Positions 9,461 to 21,770 are shown, counted from the stretch's first letter. The stretch is DNA of 64,000 nucleotides from Orbilia blumenaviensis (GCA_036872755.1 JAVHNS010000017.1:682001-746000); one strand, 5' to 3'. Notes: generated by a model not told the origin, from the sequence alone. Program-made: numbers and translations.

Positions 9461-12400
9461 TTGAGAGTGTGGGGGGTTTCGACAAAAGTTCTATATTATT
9501 GTATTTTCCTTTTGTACTATTTTTCCTTTCATTTTCGTGATAAAGCACTTGTGTCCTTTCCTATGTAACCAATTAGTCGTCGCTTTTCTTTTGTGATTTC
9601 GAGTTGAACTTCATTACGTTCATTGGCTGTAAGCTATCTATCATTTCTTTTTACAGGATCTGGATATCCCAGGAACTTTCTCTGAGACTATCTATCGTCT
9701 ATGCAGCTATGTCAAATACAACTGTGACAATAAAAATCAGCGTGTCATATACACCTAATTTTCCTAGCAGAAAGTATGGCGGCTAAAATGTGACAAAATA
9801 AATAGATAATACAACACCGTGCAAAGTCTATATATTATATAACTGAAGCGGTTTTTTTCTTGTTTATATACAAAGTATTAACTGACTTTTTTATTTTTAG
9901 CGGCGGATATGTGATTTTATTGGAGAAGTCAGCACGAGCAAGGGAGTATGCAGGACTTTTCAAACCAACTGTATTATTCGATTACTGAAGAAAAGCCAGA
10001 CAGTGGCTTTTCTCTACGTCCTAACTAGCTGGGCAGGCTGGTGTCAGACTGGCGGTTGAGCATAATTATGAAAAATTAGCACACTTATGCCTCGCTTAAG
10101 TTGTAATATATATCTTTTGTGACATTATAATATGTATTTTGCACGATCTTGTATTATACATCGTTTTGACACATTTTGGCCATCATAAGAAAGCTTGGGG
10201 GGAAAAAAGCATATATTAACGCCGTTTTCTTAATCTAAGGCGACTTGCAAGTGACAGAAAAGCAATCTGATATATAGGTCTCTTTAAAGACCTGTGTCGT
10301 GTTTAAAGTGTTTGCTAACTTTGATATTGCCGTTCTGGTAAAATTCCCTGTTTAGGAAGGATTTGGAGTCAAAATATCACACAACACATTTCACAATAGA
10401 CTGAATCGACGTGAGATGGGTGGATGTTTATCGAACTATCGGTATCATGTTTCCGATTGTTGAAATCTTGGAATTGCACCCCCCTTTCTCAGTTCTTATT
10501 TCATCAAAGGGTCGAAGATATACCCACCAGCAGATCCTGCAAGTCCGTCCAAAGATGTAACGGAAACCACGGAACTGAATATATCACCCAGTGCTATATA
10601 ACCCCGAACTGTGGTGTGATATGTTCATTAAAAAAAAAAAAGTAAACCACAGCATCCTAGTGACTAATCCAGACTCCTCAGCTCAACCGATTCTTAAGCA
10701 ACTAACTCTGGCAAGGCAGTGGGGTATCCAGCATACTTATACTACAGGGAGTACGTTTAGATGTGCAGGCGACCCATAGCACTAACACGGCCTTTCAATG
10801 CGCAGGAAAATACTGCTGCTGCAACATAGGCGGAGGCACATTAGTAGGAACAGACGTTTCATCGGTAAAATCCACAACGAAAACGACTCGCTTAAGTTAG
10901 CTGGTTGAGCAGAGATGCTTTCTGTCTGTATATTCTGGAATACACCTGTTCAGGAGATTATGTTACCTTGTTAGTTACTACGGATGTACTCCAACATCTT
11001 ACATACTTTAAATACTACAGTAAACTAAATTCATAAATCGTAAAATATCGTTGAGAAGAGATGCTAACTACCTTAACGGCAAGGAGCGTCAGCTATGCGT
11101 GCGACATTTGATAACCCAATAACTACCACAACAGGCAATTTCCAAATCAGGACATCAAAAATCCAACACCCAAAACCGCTATCCCTGAGTTAGACTAGTC
11201 CCATATGTGACCCCGGTCCCAATTGGAAAACCGAGAATTGAAGGTTTGGATGCCCACGACTTCGCATATGATATGCATCGCAGTGCTGGCATACCACACA
11301 GTCACCCACACCTTGCCTTTTTCTCGCCTTCAAGAAGCTTCTATGCATCATTCTCTTCCCATTGTAAGACTATAGCTCCAGAAGAAACGTCAGAGCTTGT
11401 AAAAAAAAATTGGAATGAAAAATTTCTTTGCATTACGAGATGGATATAAAAACCAACTAAAGAGATGGGATAAGCACCCCGCCGACCCGAAAAGGAATTC
11501 AACAAGTCTTTAAATTTTGTGAAACAAAAAAAAAAAAAAACCAAGAAAGAGATTATCGATTCTATCGCTAGCCCACTATCCCGATTGAGAGAACGAAAGA
11601 ACCCACCCCGCGCGGCCATCGAAACGTCTCACAAAAACCCACCTCGTTTCACTCCAAGCTCGATATCGATAATCTATCGTTTACTTGCCCCGCGACGCTA
11701 TTAACAACCCCCCGCCATTTCTCAATAGCCATTACTTAATCGCTAAAATAGCAAAAAAAATAAATAAAATAAGCATTGAATCTTGCCTTTTTCCTCTGTA
11801 CTACCAACCCACAATTACTATACTTCTAAAAAGGCTTCCGGGAAAAAGGGAAAAAAAGCCCAATATTTGCCGCCGACTTTTTTAGATCCCAGCGGTTCTA
11901 TCAAAACACATTTCTCAGACATACATATTGCAATTGCCATCACATTACCCACTTTTGAACGGATACTGGCGGGCGGCTTTTTTTTTTTTTGATTTCTCCT
12001 CTCTCTCTTCTAATAATATTTCCAACCACCAAAAAACCACCACCACCACAACCACCCGGATTTACAGCGCAGCAGACTACGAAAAAGTACTTATTTTTCG
12101 GTACCTCACGTTTAACGAGAAGACTTCTTTTTTTCTGCAATTGTCCCTCCTCGATTGTGCAACAACCAAAACAAGAATACCAATCGAAACCAAAAAGCCA
12201 AAAAAAGCAAAGCCTAGATCTTTTGACGACCCTACCCAACCGAAGCGGATATATTTTTTTAAAAAGGCCTTTCTGAGCTGAGGGTGGGGAGGCATCAGCC
12301 AGCCAGCAGAGAGAAGAGGAAGAGGGCAGCAGCAAGCAGCAGCAGAAGGAAGAGGAGGGGTGGAAGGAAAAAAATCCAACATTTTGCCAGCACCTAAAAA

Positions 12401-12782
12401 AAAAAGAGAGAAGGGGACCGAACGAAACGCCATTGGACCACGAAAACGATATACGTAGAGCCACTAGTTAGCTCTTTACTTTCTCTGCTCAGCTCCACGA
12501 TAGCTACCCAACAGCTAAGCTTCGATACACACACGGACACACCTATATATACGTACACCTGCCATCACACAACGGCTCCCCCCCCTTCTTTTACAGCCAT
12601 CTCAACCATCGACCCCTCCACCACATCTCACCCCCCAATACAACGATAGCTCGACAGGCACATCTTGAAGGTATATAGAACCACCATTATCACCACCACA
12701 CCAAGACAGAAATAGCAGCATCACCACCCGCCAACACCGAGCCTTCCCAAAATCCACGCCGACACACACTCAACAGACAACC
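9461..12782. other. Intergenic; right part is probably the long 5' leader of 12783-14647
   Basis: About 3.3 kb with no convincing gene. 9461-11200 is AT-rich. From about 11500 to 12780 the plus strand is C/A-rich with many homopurine and homopyrimidine tracts, typical of a fungal promoter plus long 5' untranslated leader for the coiled-coil gene that follows. TATATATAC at about 12544-12552 could be a TATA-like element. Confidence 0.45.
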
Positions 12783-14647
12783 ATGGCCCACCCCACCCGC
12801 GGCCCAATGCCGCGAGGCCGAGGAATGCCCCCTATGCGCCCCGCTAGCGGCGCCGCCGGTCGTCCCCCACCGCAATCCATAATGCCCGCTCCCCAAGGAT
12901 ACTACGACCAACCCCCCCCTCCCCAACCGCCGACAGGTACCCATTCACGTCCCATAACTCCACGCCCTCGTACTCCACTCCAAACTAATCCCTACATGGT
13001 CCCCCCAAATACAGGTCACCACCCTATGGCACCAGGTCCCGGAGGCGGTGGTGTATTCCACAGAGGCGGTATGGGAGGCGGTATGGGACGAGCGCCGCCT
13101 GGAAGACCAGGTGCTCCACCTTTATCACATCATCATACCCATCCGGGTACATATGCTGCCACGGAACCGGGTTATGATATGGATTCTGGGGAGGATCATA
13201 CGCCTGAAAGTGGAAATTCACCGGAAGGGAGTGAGTTGACTTTGGGACCTTCGCCTGGTCCGCATGGGTATGGAGGTGGAGGATATCCGCCTCCGCCGCA
13301 TGGGCCGCCGCCTGGTGCGCGTCCGCAGTATTTTGATAGCACGGGTATGGTGGCGGAGAATACGCATTTGAAACAGGAAGTTATGGGGTTAAGGCAGCAG
13401 CTTGCGGAGATGGCGGTATGATACCTTTTTTCCCCCGCCCTTTTCTCTATCGATATAGATTAATAAAGGAAGAAACAAGGTATTCTGCTAACATGGAGAT
13501 ATGGGTGAAAATAGGCCGGTAATGAAGTCGCACGCTGGGACCCTGCAGTAGCCGCCCAGATGGAGCTCAAGGACAGCGAAATCTTTGGCCTCCACACCCA
13601 AATGCAAGAAATGATGGCTGCCAACCAAGGCGAAATCACAAAACTAACCGAACAGTTAAAAGCCGCAGAATCAAAACTAAAAGAAGAGTCTGAAAAGCGT
13701 GAGAAGGAGGTTAAAACACTAAAAGACGATCTAGATGATGTTACGGCTTACCTATCGGTCGCGAAGGCGGAAGAAGGTGTCGTGGATGATAAGTGGTTTA
13801 AAGACGAACTTACAAAGTTCGCTACACAGCTTAGGAATTGGGTTTGGAAACATTGTAAAGCTGCGTCACAGATGCCGGAGATGGTGCAAGATAGGGGGAT
13901 TCAAGCTAGGATTGGCCATGCGGTGCCGGAGTTCGCAAGGTTGACAATGAGTAACAGTCGTATGACGGTCATGCAGGCTGTCGTGCAGGATATTATCCTC
14001 AGGAGGATCTTTGACAGATATTGCGTCGGGCTGGAGGAAGGGCAGGAAGCAGCGATGAGAGGTATCGAAGTCATGCTGACCCAGCATTCAGCGGTTGTTC
14101 CACGTATGTCCTCAACGACCCCCGATCCATCAAGACTGGTGTTCCTAAAGGAAGACTATATAACTAACCATATCTTTGAATAACAGCAAACTACGGCATG
14201 ATAAACCGCTGGCGCGCCCTATCAATCGCCCTCCTAACAGGCACCCACCCCGTCAAAGACAACTCCGAATCCGCAATCGTAGACTGCTGTTCCGAAGTCG
14301 AATCCGTCGTTTTCTCACTGATTCCCGGGCACAAAGCCCGCCCCGGTGATGCAGCCTCAAGAGCTTTGATCCCACTACTCGCCAACGCTGTCAGGATATC
14401 CCACCATTTCAAGGGACAGCGTGCAAGAATCGACGTGGTTAGTCCTGTAGGTCATATTTTTGACCCGGAGTGGATGGAGGACGCTTCGGGTATGGAAGAT
14501 GATGTGGATGAAGACTTGAGAGGGAAGATGGTTGGCGCCTGCGCTTTCCCCGCAGTCATTAAATGGGGTAATGAGAAGGGAGACGACTACGGCCTTAGGA
14601 CTATCATATTCAGAGCCAAAGTGCTCTGTCTGTTGGACACCGAGTAG
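12783..14647 (+). CDS. Pro/Gly-rich N-terminus plus coiled-coil conserved fungal protein
   Basis: Exons 12783-13415, 13515-14103 and 14187-14647 give 560 residues in a continuous frame. Donors are GTATGA and GTATGT and acceptors ATAG and ACAG; intron lengths are 99 and 83. Residues 1-180 are Pro/Gly/Arg-rich (GPMPRGRGMPPMRP) and likely disordered. About 190-290 is heptad-like coiled coil (VAAQMELKDSEIFGLHTQM, then a Lys/Glu-rich helix). The remaining 270 residues are an ordered helical domain ending ..FRAKVLCLLDTE. The start at CCATGG has good context. I cannot name the family. The organisation suggests a scaffold or RNA-associated protein, but this is inference. Confidence 0.8.
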
Positions 14648-15569
14648 TAGTGGCAGTAAGAGTAGCGGTGAGAGTAGTAATGGAGGCTTTTTCTTTTTGA
14701 TATAGGGTTTTTACTTTATTATATTTGGGGAGGTATACTCGGCCTTTTTTTGCATATTTCCTTTCATCATTCCCTCTTTCTTTCTTTCTTTCTTAATGAT
14801 ATCACACACACCCAGGACCGGTTTTTTGCAATCCTTCTATTACCTTCTGTTTCTTCGCAACTGGCTTTTTCGTATTTCCTTTGTCTCTTCGGCGGATATC
14901 CATGTAGCAAAATACGCATCATCATTTCATAACGATTTTAACGACTTTCCTTCCATCATTCACTTCTTTTTATCGTTTCCTTTTAATGTCATCTCTACTA
15001 CACACATCTATACCATACCATATATACCAGGAATATACCCATCACGCCCCTTCTATACATTACCTTTCTGCGAGGAAAGAAGGAGAGAGATATTTGAGTG
15101 GTTGACTTTGTCTGTTTACACATCTGTCTGAAATGGTGTTTATCCTTATGTGTATTCTATCTATACTACGACCAAAACACACGCTACCTGTTTCTACTCG
15201 AGGAAGCCGGAACCAACATCACTATCTAGTATGTTCACTACGTATACAGCAAGAGAACTAAGTTCATTATTTGATAATAATTCTTCTTAGAAAATTAAGA
15301 TAGGATAGGAAAATGTGGAGGGTAATCTATGCCAGAGTCGACGTTCAAAAGAAAGAGAGAGGGGATGCCTGTCTCCAACAGCTTAAATAAAAGCTTGTTC
15401 TTCTATTCACTTTGCGCAGTATATCCAGTAACACCAGCCAGACCAACTAAGAGACATAAATATTATCTTAACAATAGACAATAGCGCTTATGCAATATCC
15501 GTGAGAAAAAAGGGGGTAAGCAAGGAGAGGGAGAGAGGGTATCCAATAGAGCCGAAAGGTAAGATCCCA
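14648..15569. other. Convergent 3' intergenic region
   Basis: It lies between the stop of the coiled-coil gene (+) and the stop of the exonuclease gene (-). It is T/C-rich near 14700-15050, with a TTTC microsatellite at about 14772-14793. No gene is seen; this is consistent with two facing 3' untranslated regions. Confidence 0.5.
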
Positions 15570-17801
15570 TTAATTCGTCTGCGCCGCCACCAGCTTCTCG
15601 CCCTCCGGCTTTGCATCCTGAGCCTTAATATTCTCCGTTGTATCCTGAAACTTAAACTGCGCATCTCCCTTCCAAATCCCATCAAGTCCGATTTTCCCCA
15701 GCTTAACATCATTCTTAATCTTCTTCCTCACTAGATTCCCGGCCTCATTTGCATCTTCCTTGCTATCATGCCCCTTGCCGCCTTCGTTCAATTGTATAAA
15801 CCGCCCCAGATGCGTTTTGACCAAATATTTAAGACTAAATCGCATTCCAGGTGTTCTATGTCGATACATCACCGCCGTATCAACGATCCGCTGGTGGATT
15901 ATACGCATGCATTTTAAATCATTGTCCAGCGCGTGACCTATTAGTATTGTGGAGGAGTCGATATGTTTAAACAGTATTTCGCGCGCCTCAAGCGGACTCG
16001 AGGCTCGGTACAGAGTCTTAGGATCACTGTTAGGAGCCGAGGGGTTGTAAGGAAGTGCAGTATCGAATTGTTCTTGTGTTACTCCAGAGAAACGAGTGTT
16101 TAAGTCGAGGACTTCACCGTACGGTTGGACGAGGATGTCGACTATGGTTTCGTAGGTCGGGAAGCGAGTCGCGGTTAATCGGATGACCTCGAAACCCTTA
16201 GTTGTAAACGCCATTTCGCAGTCCATGCAGACCGCCTTCTCTGCTTTTGAGACTTCGGGGGTATCAGTAGACCCTGGGGGCGATAATAGCGACGCCGGAG
16301 GCGGTGTTTCAACAAATTGCCAGATACTAGCGAGTCGGACGGGGCTCTTAACCATGAAGACATGATTTTGGTATTCCGTGCATCCAGAAGTTTCCCCCGC
16401 AGCGGTCCCGCAGCAGCCCCATTGCCTCCTACCTCCATTGATAACACATCTCCCGTAGTGATGAGTGCAGCTACCACCAGTTACCCAGAGTCCGGTCGCC
16501 GGGTCTTGTTCCTTGAGGACCTTGAACCTAGCCTTGCAGCGATCACATTCCTCTTCACCACCTGCAGCTACCAGGCCTTCTTTTGTTTTGCGGATGTCTT
16601 CTTCCGAAGGTGGGATGACGACATAGTCGAATGCCTTTAAAGTCATAAAGGATGCGACATAACCCGCGAGGGCTAAGGCCTCATCTTCAGGTTTTAAGCC
16701 GGTTACTAGCTCTTCTTGAGGATCTGGATTTTCCTCCCGCTGTTTTTTCTTCTCCTCTTCTTCCATTTCCTTCTTGAAGTCCGCGGGATTCATCTTAAGC
16801 AACGAGAATATCCGGTTTTTCATGATTCCTCTGTAGATGTTAACATTCACAGCCTTAAGAGCGACGGCCACCTCCTCATCATTTGCGAGTTTGATCATTC
16901 TCTGCTTCCCTGCGACCGTATTCTGGCTTTCGGGGTCTAGTCTCATGAACTGCTTATGCAGCTCCGCGAGGATTTTGTGTCTGATTTCGAAGCCAGCGGG
17001 GTCGCGGGGGACGGTACGAGGGATAAGACGTTCGGGTTCCCGGGGGAGAGTTTTTCCGAAGTCAAGAAGCTTCTTCGTGACATCTGGTTGAGGGAGAGGA
17101 GTCGATTGTTTCGAAGATGAACTGGTATGAAGACTCCGTACTGGTTGGGTGACTGGTTTCGAAGTGGTTTTAGAGAGTGATGATAGTGGTGAGGGTCCTC
17201 CTCGTTCTATTCGTGTTTTGGTGATTATACCGGTTTTCTTGTTTGTCGTCTGGACTTTTATGTATTTCCCGTCTTCGGTGTCTAGAGAGCTAGGGAATGG
17301 AGGTGAAGATGCAGGAGGTGATGCCCGATTACGGGTTGTCGTTGCGGTCGTTCGTATCGATGATGACGAAGATTCTGCAGAAGAGGATGGAGAACTATCG
17401 GATGATTTCTTGAGGATGGACTTTATGACGGGGTTTGAGGGAGCTTCCACTGATTTGCCTTGGGCGCCATCGTCGATCTTACGCCTCTTGGGCGGCGGAG
17501 GAGGTGTCGGGCTGCGCTCATTTCGTGCAATTGATTTAGCTGTGACACCGTCCGTTAGCTCCTGTCTGCATACAGCGACCTTAAAATCCAGAAGGACAAG
17601 GGAGGGAAAGGAGAAGGTATGGTATAGCGTACATTTAACAGTGACGGATGTAGTCGGTGCGAGGGAGTACGGCGGCGGAGAGGAAGAAGGAAGAGCAGAC
17701 TGCTCGACGACTGGTTGGTGGGAGAAGAGGCAGTTGTGGAGACTACACGTGGAGACCTTGGGACAAGGCACGGCCTTGAAGAGGCCCGAAGGACGGAACA
17801 T
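15570..17801 (-). CDS. REX3: REX3-type RNA exonuclease (DEDDh family)
   Basis: A single open frame of 743 residues. The N-terminus (MFRPSGLFKAVPCPKVSTC) carries a CCCH zinc finger (C13, C19, C24, H28), as in fungal Rex3. Residues 95-260 are low-complexity. A Cys/His cluster (CDRC 419-422, SCTHHYGRC about 444-452, CC 463-464) precedes the exonuclease. Catalytic motifs are CMDCEM (D527, E529), HALDND (H623 to D628) and HDSKEDA (H678, D683), matching the DEDDh arrangement. Rex3 trims 3' ends of structured RNAs such as RNase MRP RNA. Residues about 50-90 read poorly and could be a retained intron that happens to be in frame. REX4-like paralogues are the alternative, but the N-terminal finger favours REX3. 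Confidence 0.85.
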   Translation of the reverse strand: MFRPSGLFKAVPCPKVSTCSLHNCLFSHQPVVEQSALPSSSPPPYSLAPTTSVTVKCTLYHTFSFPSLVLLDFKVAVCRQELTDGVTAKSIARNERSPTPPPPPKRRKIDDGAQGKSVEAPSNPVIKSILKKSSDSSPSSSAESSSSSIRTTATTTRNRASPPASSPPFPSSLDTEDGKYIKVQTTNKKTGIITKTRIERGGPSPLSSLSKTTSKPVTQPVRSLHTSSSSKQSTPLPQPDVTKKLLDFGKTLPREPERLIPRTVPRDPAGFEIRHKILAELHKQFMRLDPESQNTVAGKQRMIKLANDEEVAVALKAVNVNIYRGIMKNRIFSLLKMNPADFKKEMEEEEKKKQREENPDPQEELVTGLKPEDEALALAGYVASFMTLKAFDYVVIPPSEEDIRKTKEGLVAAGGEEECDRCKARFKVLKEQDPATGLWVTGGSCTHHYGRCVINGGRRQWGCCGTAAGETSGCTEYQNHVFMVKSPVRLASIWQFVETPPPASLLSPPGSTDTPEVSKAEKAVCMDCEMAFTTKGFEVIRLTATRFPTYETIVDILVQPYGEVLDLNTRFSGVTQEQFDTALPYNPSAPNSDPKTLYRASSPLEAREILFKHIDSSTILIGHALDNDLKCMRIIHQRIVDTAVMYRHRTPGMRFSLKYLVKTHLGRFIQLNEGGKGHDSKEDANEAGNLVRKKIKNDVKLGKIGLDGIWKGDAQFKFQDTTENIKAQDAKPEGEKLVAAQTN

Positions 17802-18683
17802 TGGACGACCGGCTAGTCAACTTTTGTATGTCGATATTGATATTCGAGCGGGATTGGCGAATCTTATGATCATGTCGGAAGAAGAGGAAGGAGGAGGAGG
17901 AGAGGAAGAACGGAGCGATGATGGTGATGAGGGTGATGATATACGGATGGATGAGGTTCGTCCGCGGTGGGACTCCAGGCACCAAATGGCTTAGCGCGCA
18001 ACACGGTTGGTAACCCGGTCTCCACTCGAAGCAGGCAGGATAAGACCCAAGCTAGATAACCGTCAGGCCGTGTTTAGAATATTAATATCTTGATGTCGGT
18101 TTGCAAACTAATTATTCGGCCGTGTTTAGAATATTAATATCTTGATGTCGGTTTGCAAACTAATTATTCGGCCGTGTCAGGGAATAGTACAGCTAATTAA
18201 GTGACTAGGTAGGTATGTATAAGATATTGAAAGTGTAGAAGTTAAAGCTACCGAACTAAAAGCTTAAAGAGAAAGGCAGACCAGAAAAATTTAGTTAGTC
18301 TGTTCATTCGGGTATCGTCTATGTATGCAGACAATTGACAGGCTCCCCCCCGCGCAGTCCGCAGTTCAAAAGGGAAAGGCGCCGCTGGGCCAGGCATATC
18401 ATTATATTCCTTACTTATACATCCCGGAAACATCTTAGTCCCCCCGGTCGAACTTGGCTCTACCGTTACTTGGTTTCTGATAGTTAGCCGTTTAAACACA
18501 AAATATTTAAGTACTACAAGAGTGATGAGAGATCCAGTTTGAGCTATTACTCTCCACACATATTTATAATTCCTTCGACATGTCCGCGCTTCGTTTCAAT
18601 TAACCAATTATAGCTATCGGACAATTACATATTTACCTGCAGTCGCCCGTACGTCCGTCCGTCGGGCAGTAATCAATAAAGAA
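17802..18683. promoter_or_regulatory. Divergent intergenic region between the exonuclease and the carrier
   Basis: An 882-base spacer between two outward-facing genes, so both promoters should be here. Its left half is GA-rich (about 17870-17960) and encodes nothing convincing. It contains the 52-base tandem duplication listed separately. Confidence 0.5.
18066..18177. repeat. 52-bp perfect tandem duplication plus 8-bp third copy
   Basis: The unit begins GGCCGTGTTTAGAATATTAA and ends AACTAATTATTC. Copy one is 18066-18117 and copy two 18118-18169, identical by eye. A third copy begins with GGCCGTGT (18170-18177) before diverging. It sits in the shared promoter region of two divergent genes. 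Confidence 0.9.
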
Positions 18684-20288
18684 ATGACGGACCAGACCGG
18701 AAAGTCGCATGCGCCGCACCGGGGCTTTATCGCTGGTGTTTTCTCCGGCATCGGTAAGATATATATATACCCGTTTCGAGGTTCATTTTAGGAAAACAAC
18801 TACCTGACATATTATAAATTTGGTCTTATAGCAAAGCTATCAGGTACGCTGGACTCGATTCAATAGTATGAGTAAAGACGTATGCATGTCAGGAAAACTG
18901 ATCAATTGATGTTGGGTGGTGGTATCGATATCGCGTAGTGGGGCATCCGTATGAAAAGACCCCTCCAGAACTCGAGTCTACCTATCGATATATTTATATT
19001 ACATCCAATTGCGATCCTCAACTAGATCCATAAGATGATTGATATAGAGTGTATTATAATGGGTATCCAAGTACTTATTTACTGGTAGTTAATACAATAC
19101 TTTTTCTTTATACAACAGGTTCGACACGGTCAAAGTCCGTCTACAGACCTCCACTGCGTCGCAATTCAAAGGCCCACTCGATTGCGTTCTCAAGACAGTC
19201 AAAAATGAGGGTATCAGAGGCTTATACAAAGGTATATTATTCCTCTTATCCTAGCAACTATTATCATACATCCCTCTCTTTCTCTATATAAAATATATAC
19301 AAAAGTACTAATGAATATGTTACAAATATTTGTGATATAGGAGCGACTCCTCCGCTGGTCGGATGGATGTTCATGGACTCAGTGTATGATGCCCGTTCTC
19401 CCCACAATTTATTTACAGAAAACCTGGGCCACCCGCATAGTAGGCTGACAGCTAGCTTTCGTTTTTTTTTTTTAAAGGATGCTCGGTTCTTTGTCGAACT
19501 ACCGCCAATTGCTCCTCGACATTGACAGTCCTTTCCTGCGTGCAGAGCCTCATCTTGACGAACCAGGTGGTCGCTCAGAATTCGATCCGATCCCAAAACT
19601 GAGTACCACGGGGCATGGTATTGCCGGTATACTCGCTGGATGGGTATATATCCCCCTTCTCCCACATCGCTTTGCTTTTTTGCGTCTGTTTCATGGCATT
19701 TCGTCTCATAAAACTTTCTAGACCGTCTCATTCATCGCCGCCCCAATCGAGCACGTCAAAGCCCGTCTGCAAGTCCAATACCACACCCTCAAACACACTT
19801 CCTCCACGACCAACGCCATAATAAAACCCAAATACACCGGTCCCATAGACTGCATCGCCAAAATCTCTCGGGAACATGGCGTATTCTCCATCTTCCACGG
19901 TCTCAAGTCAACACTGATCTTTCGAACCTTCTTTTTCTGCTGGTGGGGCTCTTATGACCTCATCACCAAATACCTCCAACGGAACACATCTCTCTCAGCA
20001 CCTGCTATCAACTTCTGGGCAGGTGGTTTAAGCGCCCAGGTTTTCTGGATAACAAGTTACCCGAGCGATGTCGTCAAGCAGAGGATTATGACCGATGAAT
20101 TGGCGGCCGATAAACGAAAGTATAAGACTTGGTGGAGCGCAGTTAGAGGCGTATATAGAGAGAAGGGATACATGGGTTATTGGAGAGGTTTTCTGCCATG
20201 TTTTTTGAGAGCATTTCCAGCGAATGCGGCGGCTTTGGTGGCGTTTGAGAGCGTGATGCGTGGACTGCAGACGATTGAAGCGGAATAG
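18684..20288 (+). CDS. Mitochondrial carrier (SLC25), YMC-like
   Basis: Seven exons: 18684-18753, 18832-18843, 18939-18948, 19119-19231, 19341-19383, 19478-19643 and 19722-20288. They join to 326 residues, the normal size of a mitochondrial carrier. All three carrier signatures are present: [18 protein letters not shown] and YPSDVVKQR. The segment [20 protein letters not shown] is characteristic of the YMC/acylcarnitine-type branch. It should act as a six-helix exchanger of small metabolites in the inner mitochondrial membrane; the substrate is not certain. Exons 2 and 3 are only 12 and 10 bases and encode the conserved AKLSVGHP bridge, so skipping them would destroy the first signature. It converges on the NIF3-like gene with 118 bases between stops. 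Confidence 0.88.
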
Positions 20289-20406
20289 ATATTTTGGGTG
20301 GTGTACGATATAATTTTTTGGTTCCTTTTAGTGAGTCGATAGGGATGAGCTTATGAGTCGGATAGAATAATTTTATGATCCAGCCGTCCCGGTTACTTTG
20401 GTGAAC

Positions 20407-21402
20407 CTAACTCGAGGGCGCACTCTCACTGTCCTCCCGCTTCTTGGTTTCTTTGTCTAGGAAGTCCCGTAGCACATTCAACCGTTCGTCAAAACTCTTT
20501 TGCTCCCTGTCTCTCACATTCGAAGACTCGTTGGATTCCGTATGTTGCCACGAAACACTTCTATTCTCCCCGGACTCGGCCGTCTGAGATTCTGCCGCAT
20601 GCTTCGCCGCTAGCCTCGCCCCCTCGAACTGAATCGCGATCTTGTTTTGAATCGTACTTTCTAGCTTCTGCTCCTCTTCAGTATGTGGGCGCCAGCTCCG
20701 TCGTTGATCAGTCGTATGCTGCGAGATAAGTTGGTGCGGTAGAAATCCGAACTCTGTCTTGTAGACTTCATAGACTGGAACATCGAGCGGATGTGTACTA
20801 TATCAACCACTCTCTATCAGCATAAGTCCCTCTCCCTTCCCTCCCCCACAAGAAAGAGGTCGAATGGTCGATATTCCTTACTGAAGCAAAGCTCTGACTG
20901 CTGCCCTCGTAACCTTTTTCCCATGACAAGTAATCTCAACTTTCACCTCCTCCTGCACCTTCGTAACCCCCAGCTCCCCAGAATTAGCCCCAACCTCCGC
21001 CCTAAACTGTCCAGTTCCATAACTCTGAAAACAACATCTCGAGTACTTCCCACCACCTAAAACCCCACCACCAACCTCGAATATCGCATCCTTAATCCTC
21101 CCGACAGAATCAACCGGCGCATAGAACACAAGTTTATAGTCAAGTCCTTCTTCGACCGTACGTTGTATCTCCGTCATTTTGTATATTGAAAACCTGGTTG
21201 TAGGTTTAAACCGGCGATAATTGGCAGCGGATTGGTTTGTGGTTGTTGGAGCTTCTTCTCGTAGGACTGTTCTGTCGGAACGGAAGATTGATGGATCGTC
21301 TGGGTCACGGGAGGTGACCGATTCGACGAAGGCGTCCCATGATTGCCGGGAAGTTGTGCGGCGGATTGGGAGGCGGGAACGAAGGGCAAAGGAGGGACGC
21401 AT
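20407..21402 (-). CDS. NIF3/YqfO C-terminal-like domain protein, probably mitochondrial
   Basis: Exons 20882-21402 and 20407-20797 (minus) give 303 residues. The intron of 84 bases begins GTAAGG and ends ATAG. The core (about residues 82-170) starts DYKLVFYAPVDSVGRIKDAI and contains YSRCCFQSYGTGQFRAEVGA. It continues across the splice into THPLDVPVYEVY, the pattern of the stand-alone YqfO/NIF3-insert (CutA1-like) proteins known from fungi. The ATG at 21402 is the first in frame and opens a basic stretch without acidic residues (MRPSFALRSRLPIRRTTSRQ), which suggests mitochondrial import. The C-terminal 110 residues are charged and low-complexity, an addition to the usual domain. Biochemical role unknown. 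Confidence 0.7.
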
Positions 21403-21770
21403 AGATATTGTATTTTGACCAATTGGTGGGGGGTGGGAATTAAGTGGGATAGTTTTCGAGGTCTGAGGTTTTGGGCCGGGTTTTAGCAGTGGGAAAATTG
21501 CAACAGGCAACGCAGGTTCTCGTTCTCCTCTATTAATATTCTAGATCACCCCTCCCTTCTTGCAGCTTTGTATATTGATAATGATACCCCAAGGATCACA
21601 AAGTTTACATTTACTTGTATGCAGAAATATCTCACAATGTTGTTTGTAGAGTCCTTCTTGAGTTTATAATTAAAATGCGTATAAATAACATAGAAACCAG
21701 CCTATCCAATTTGATACAACGACCCTAGAAGACTATGCATATCCCGATATAAAGATACCCCCGGACCCGT

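Noticed and set aside
17149..17994. 281-codon plus-strand open frame opposite the exonuclease N-terminus
   Set aside because: Antisense to the low-complexity part of the REX3-type gene; Gly/Glu-rich translation without motifs.
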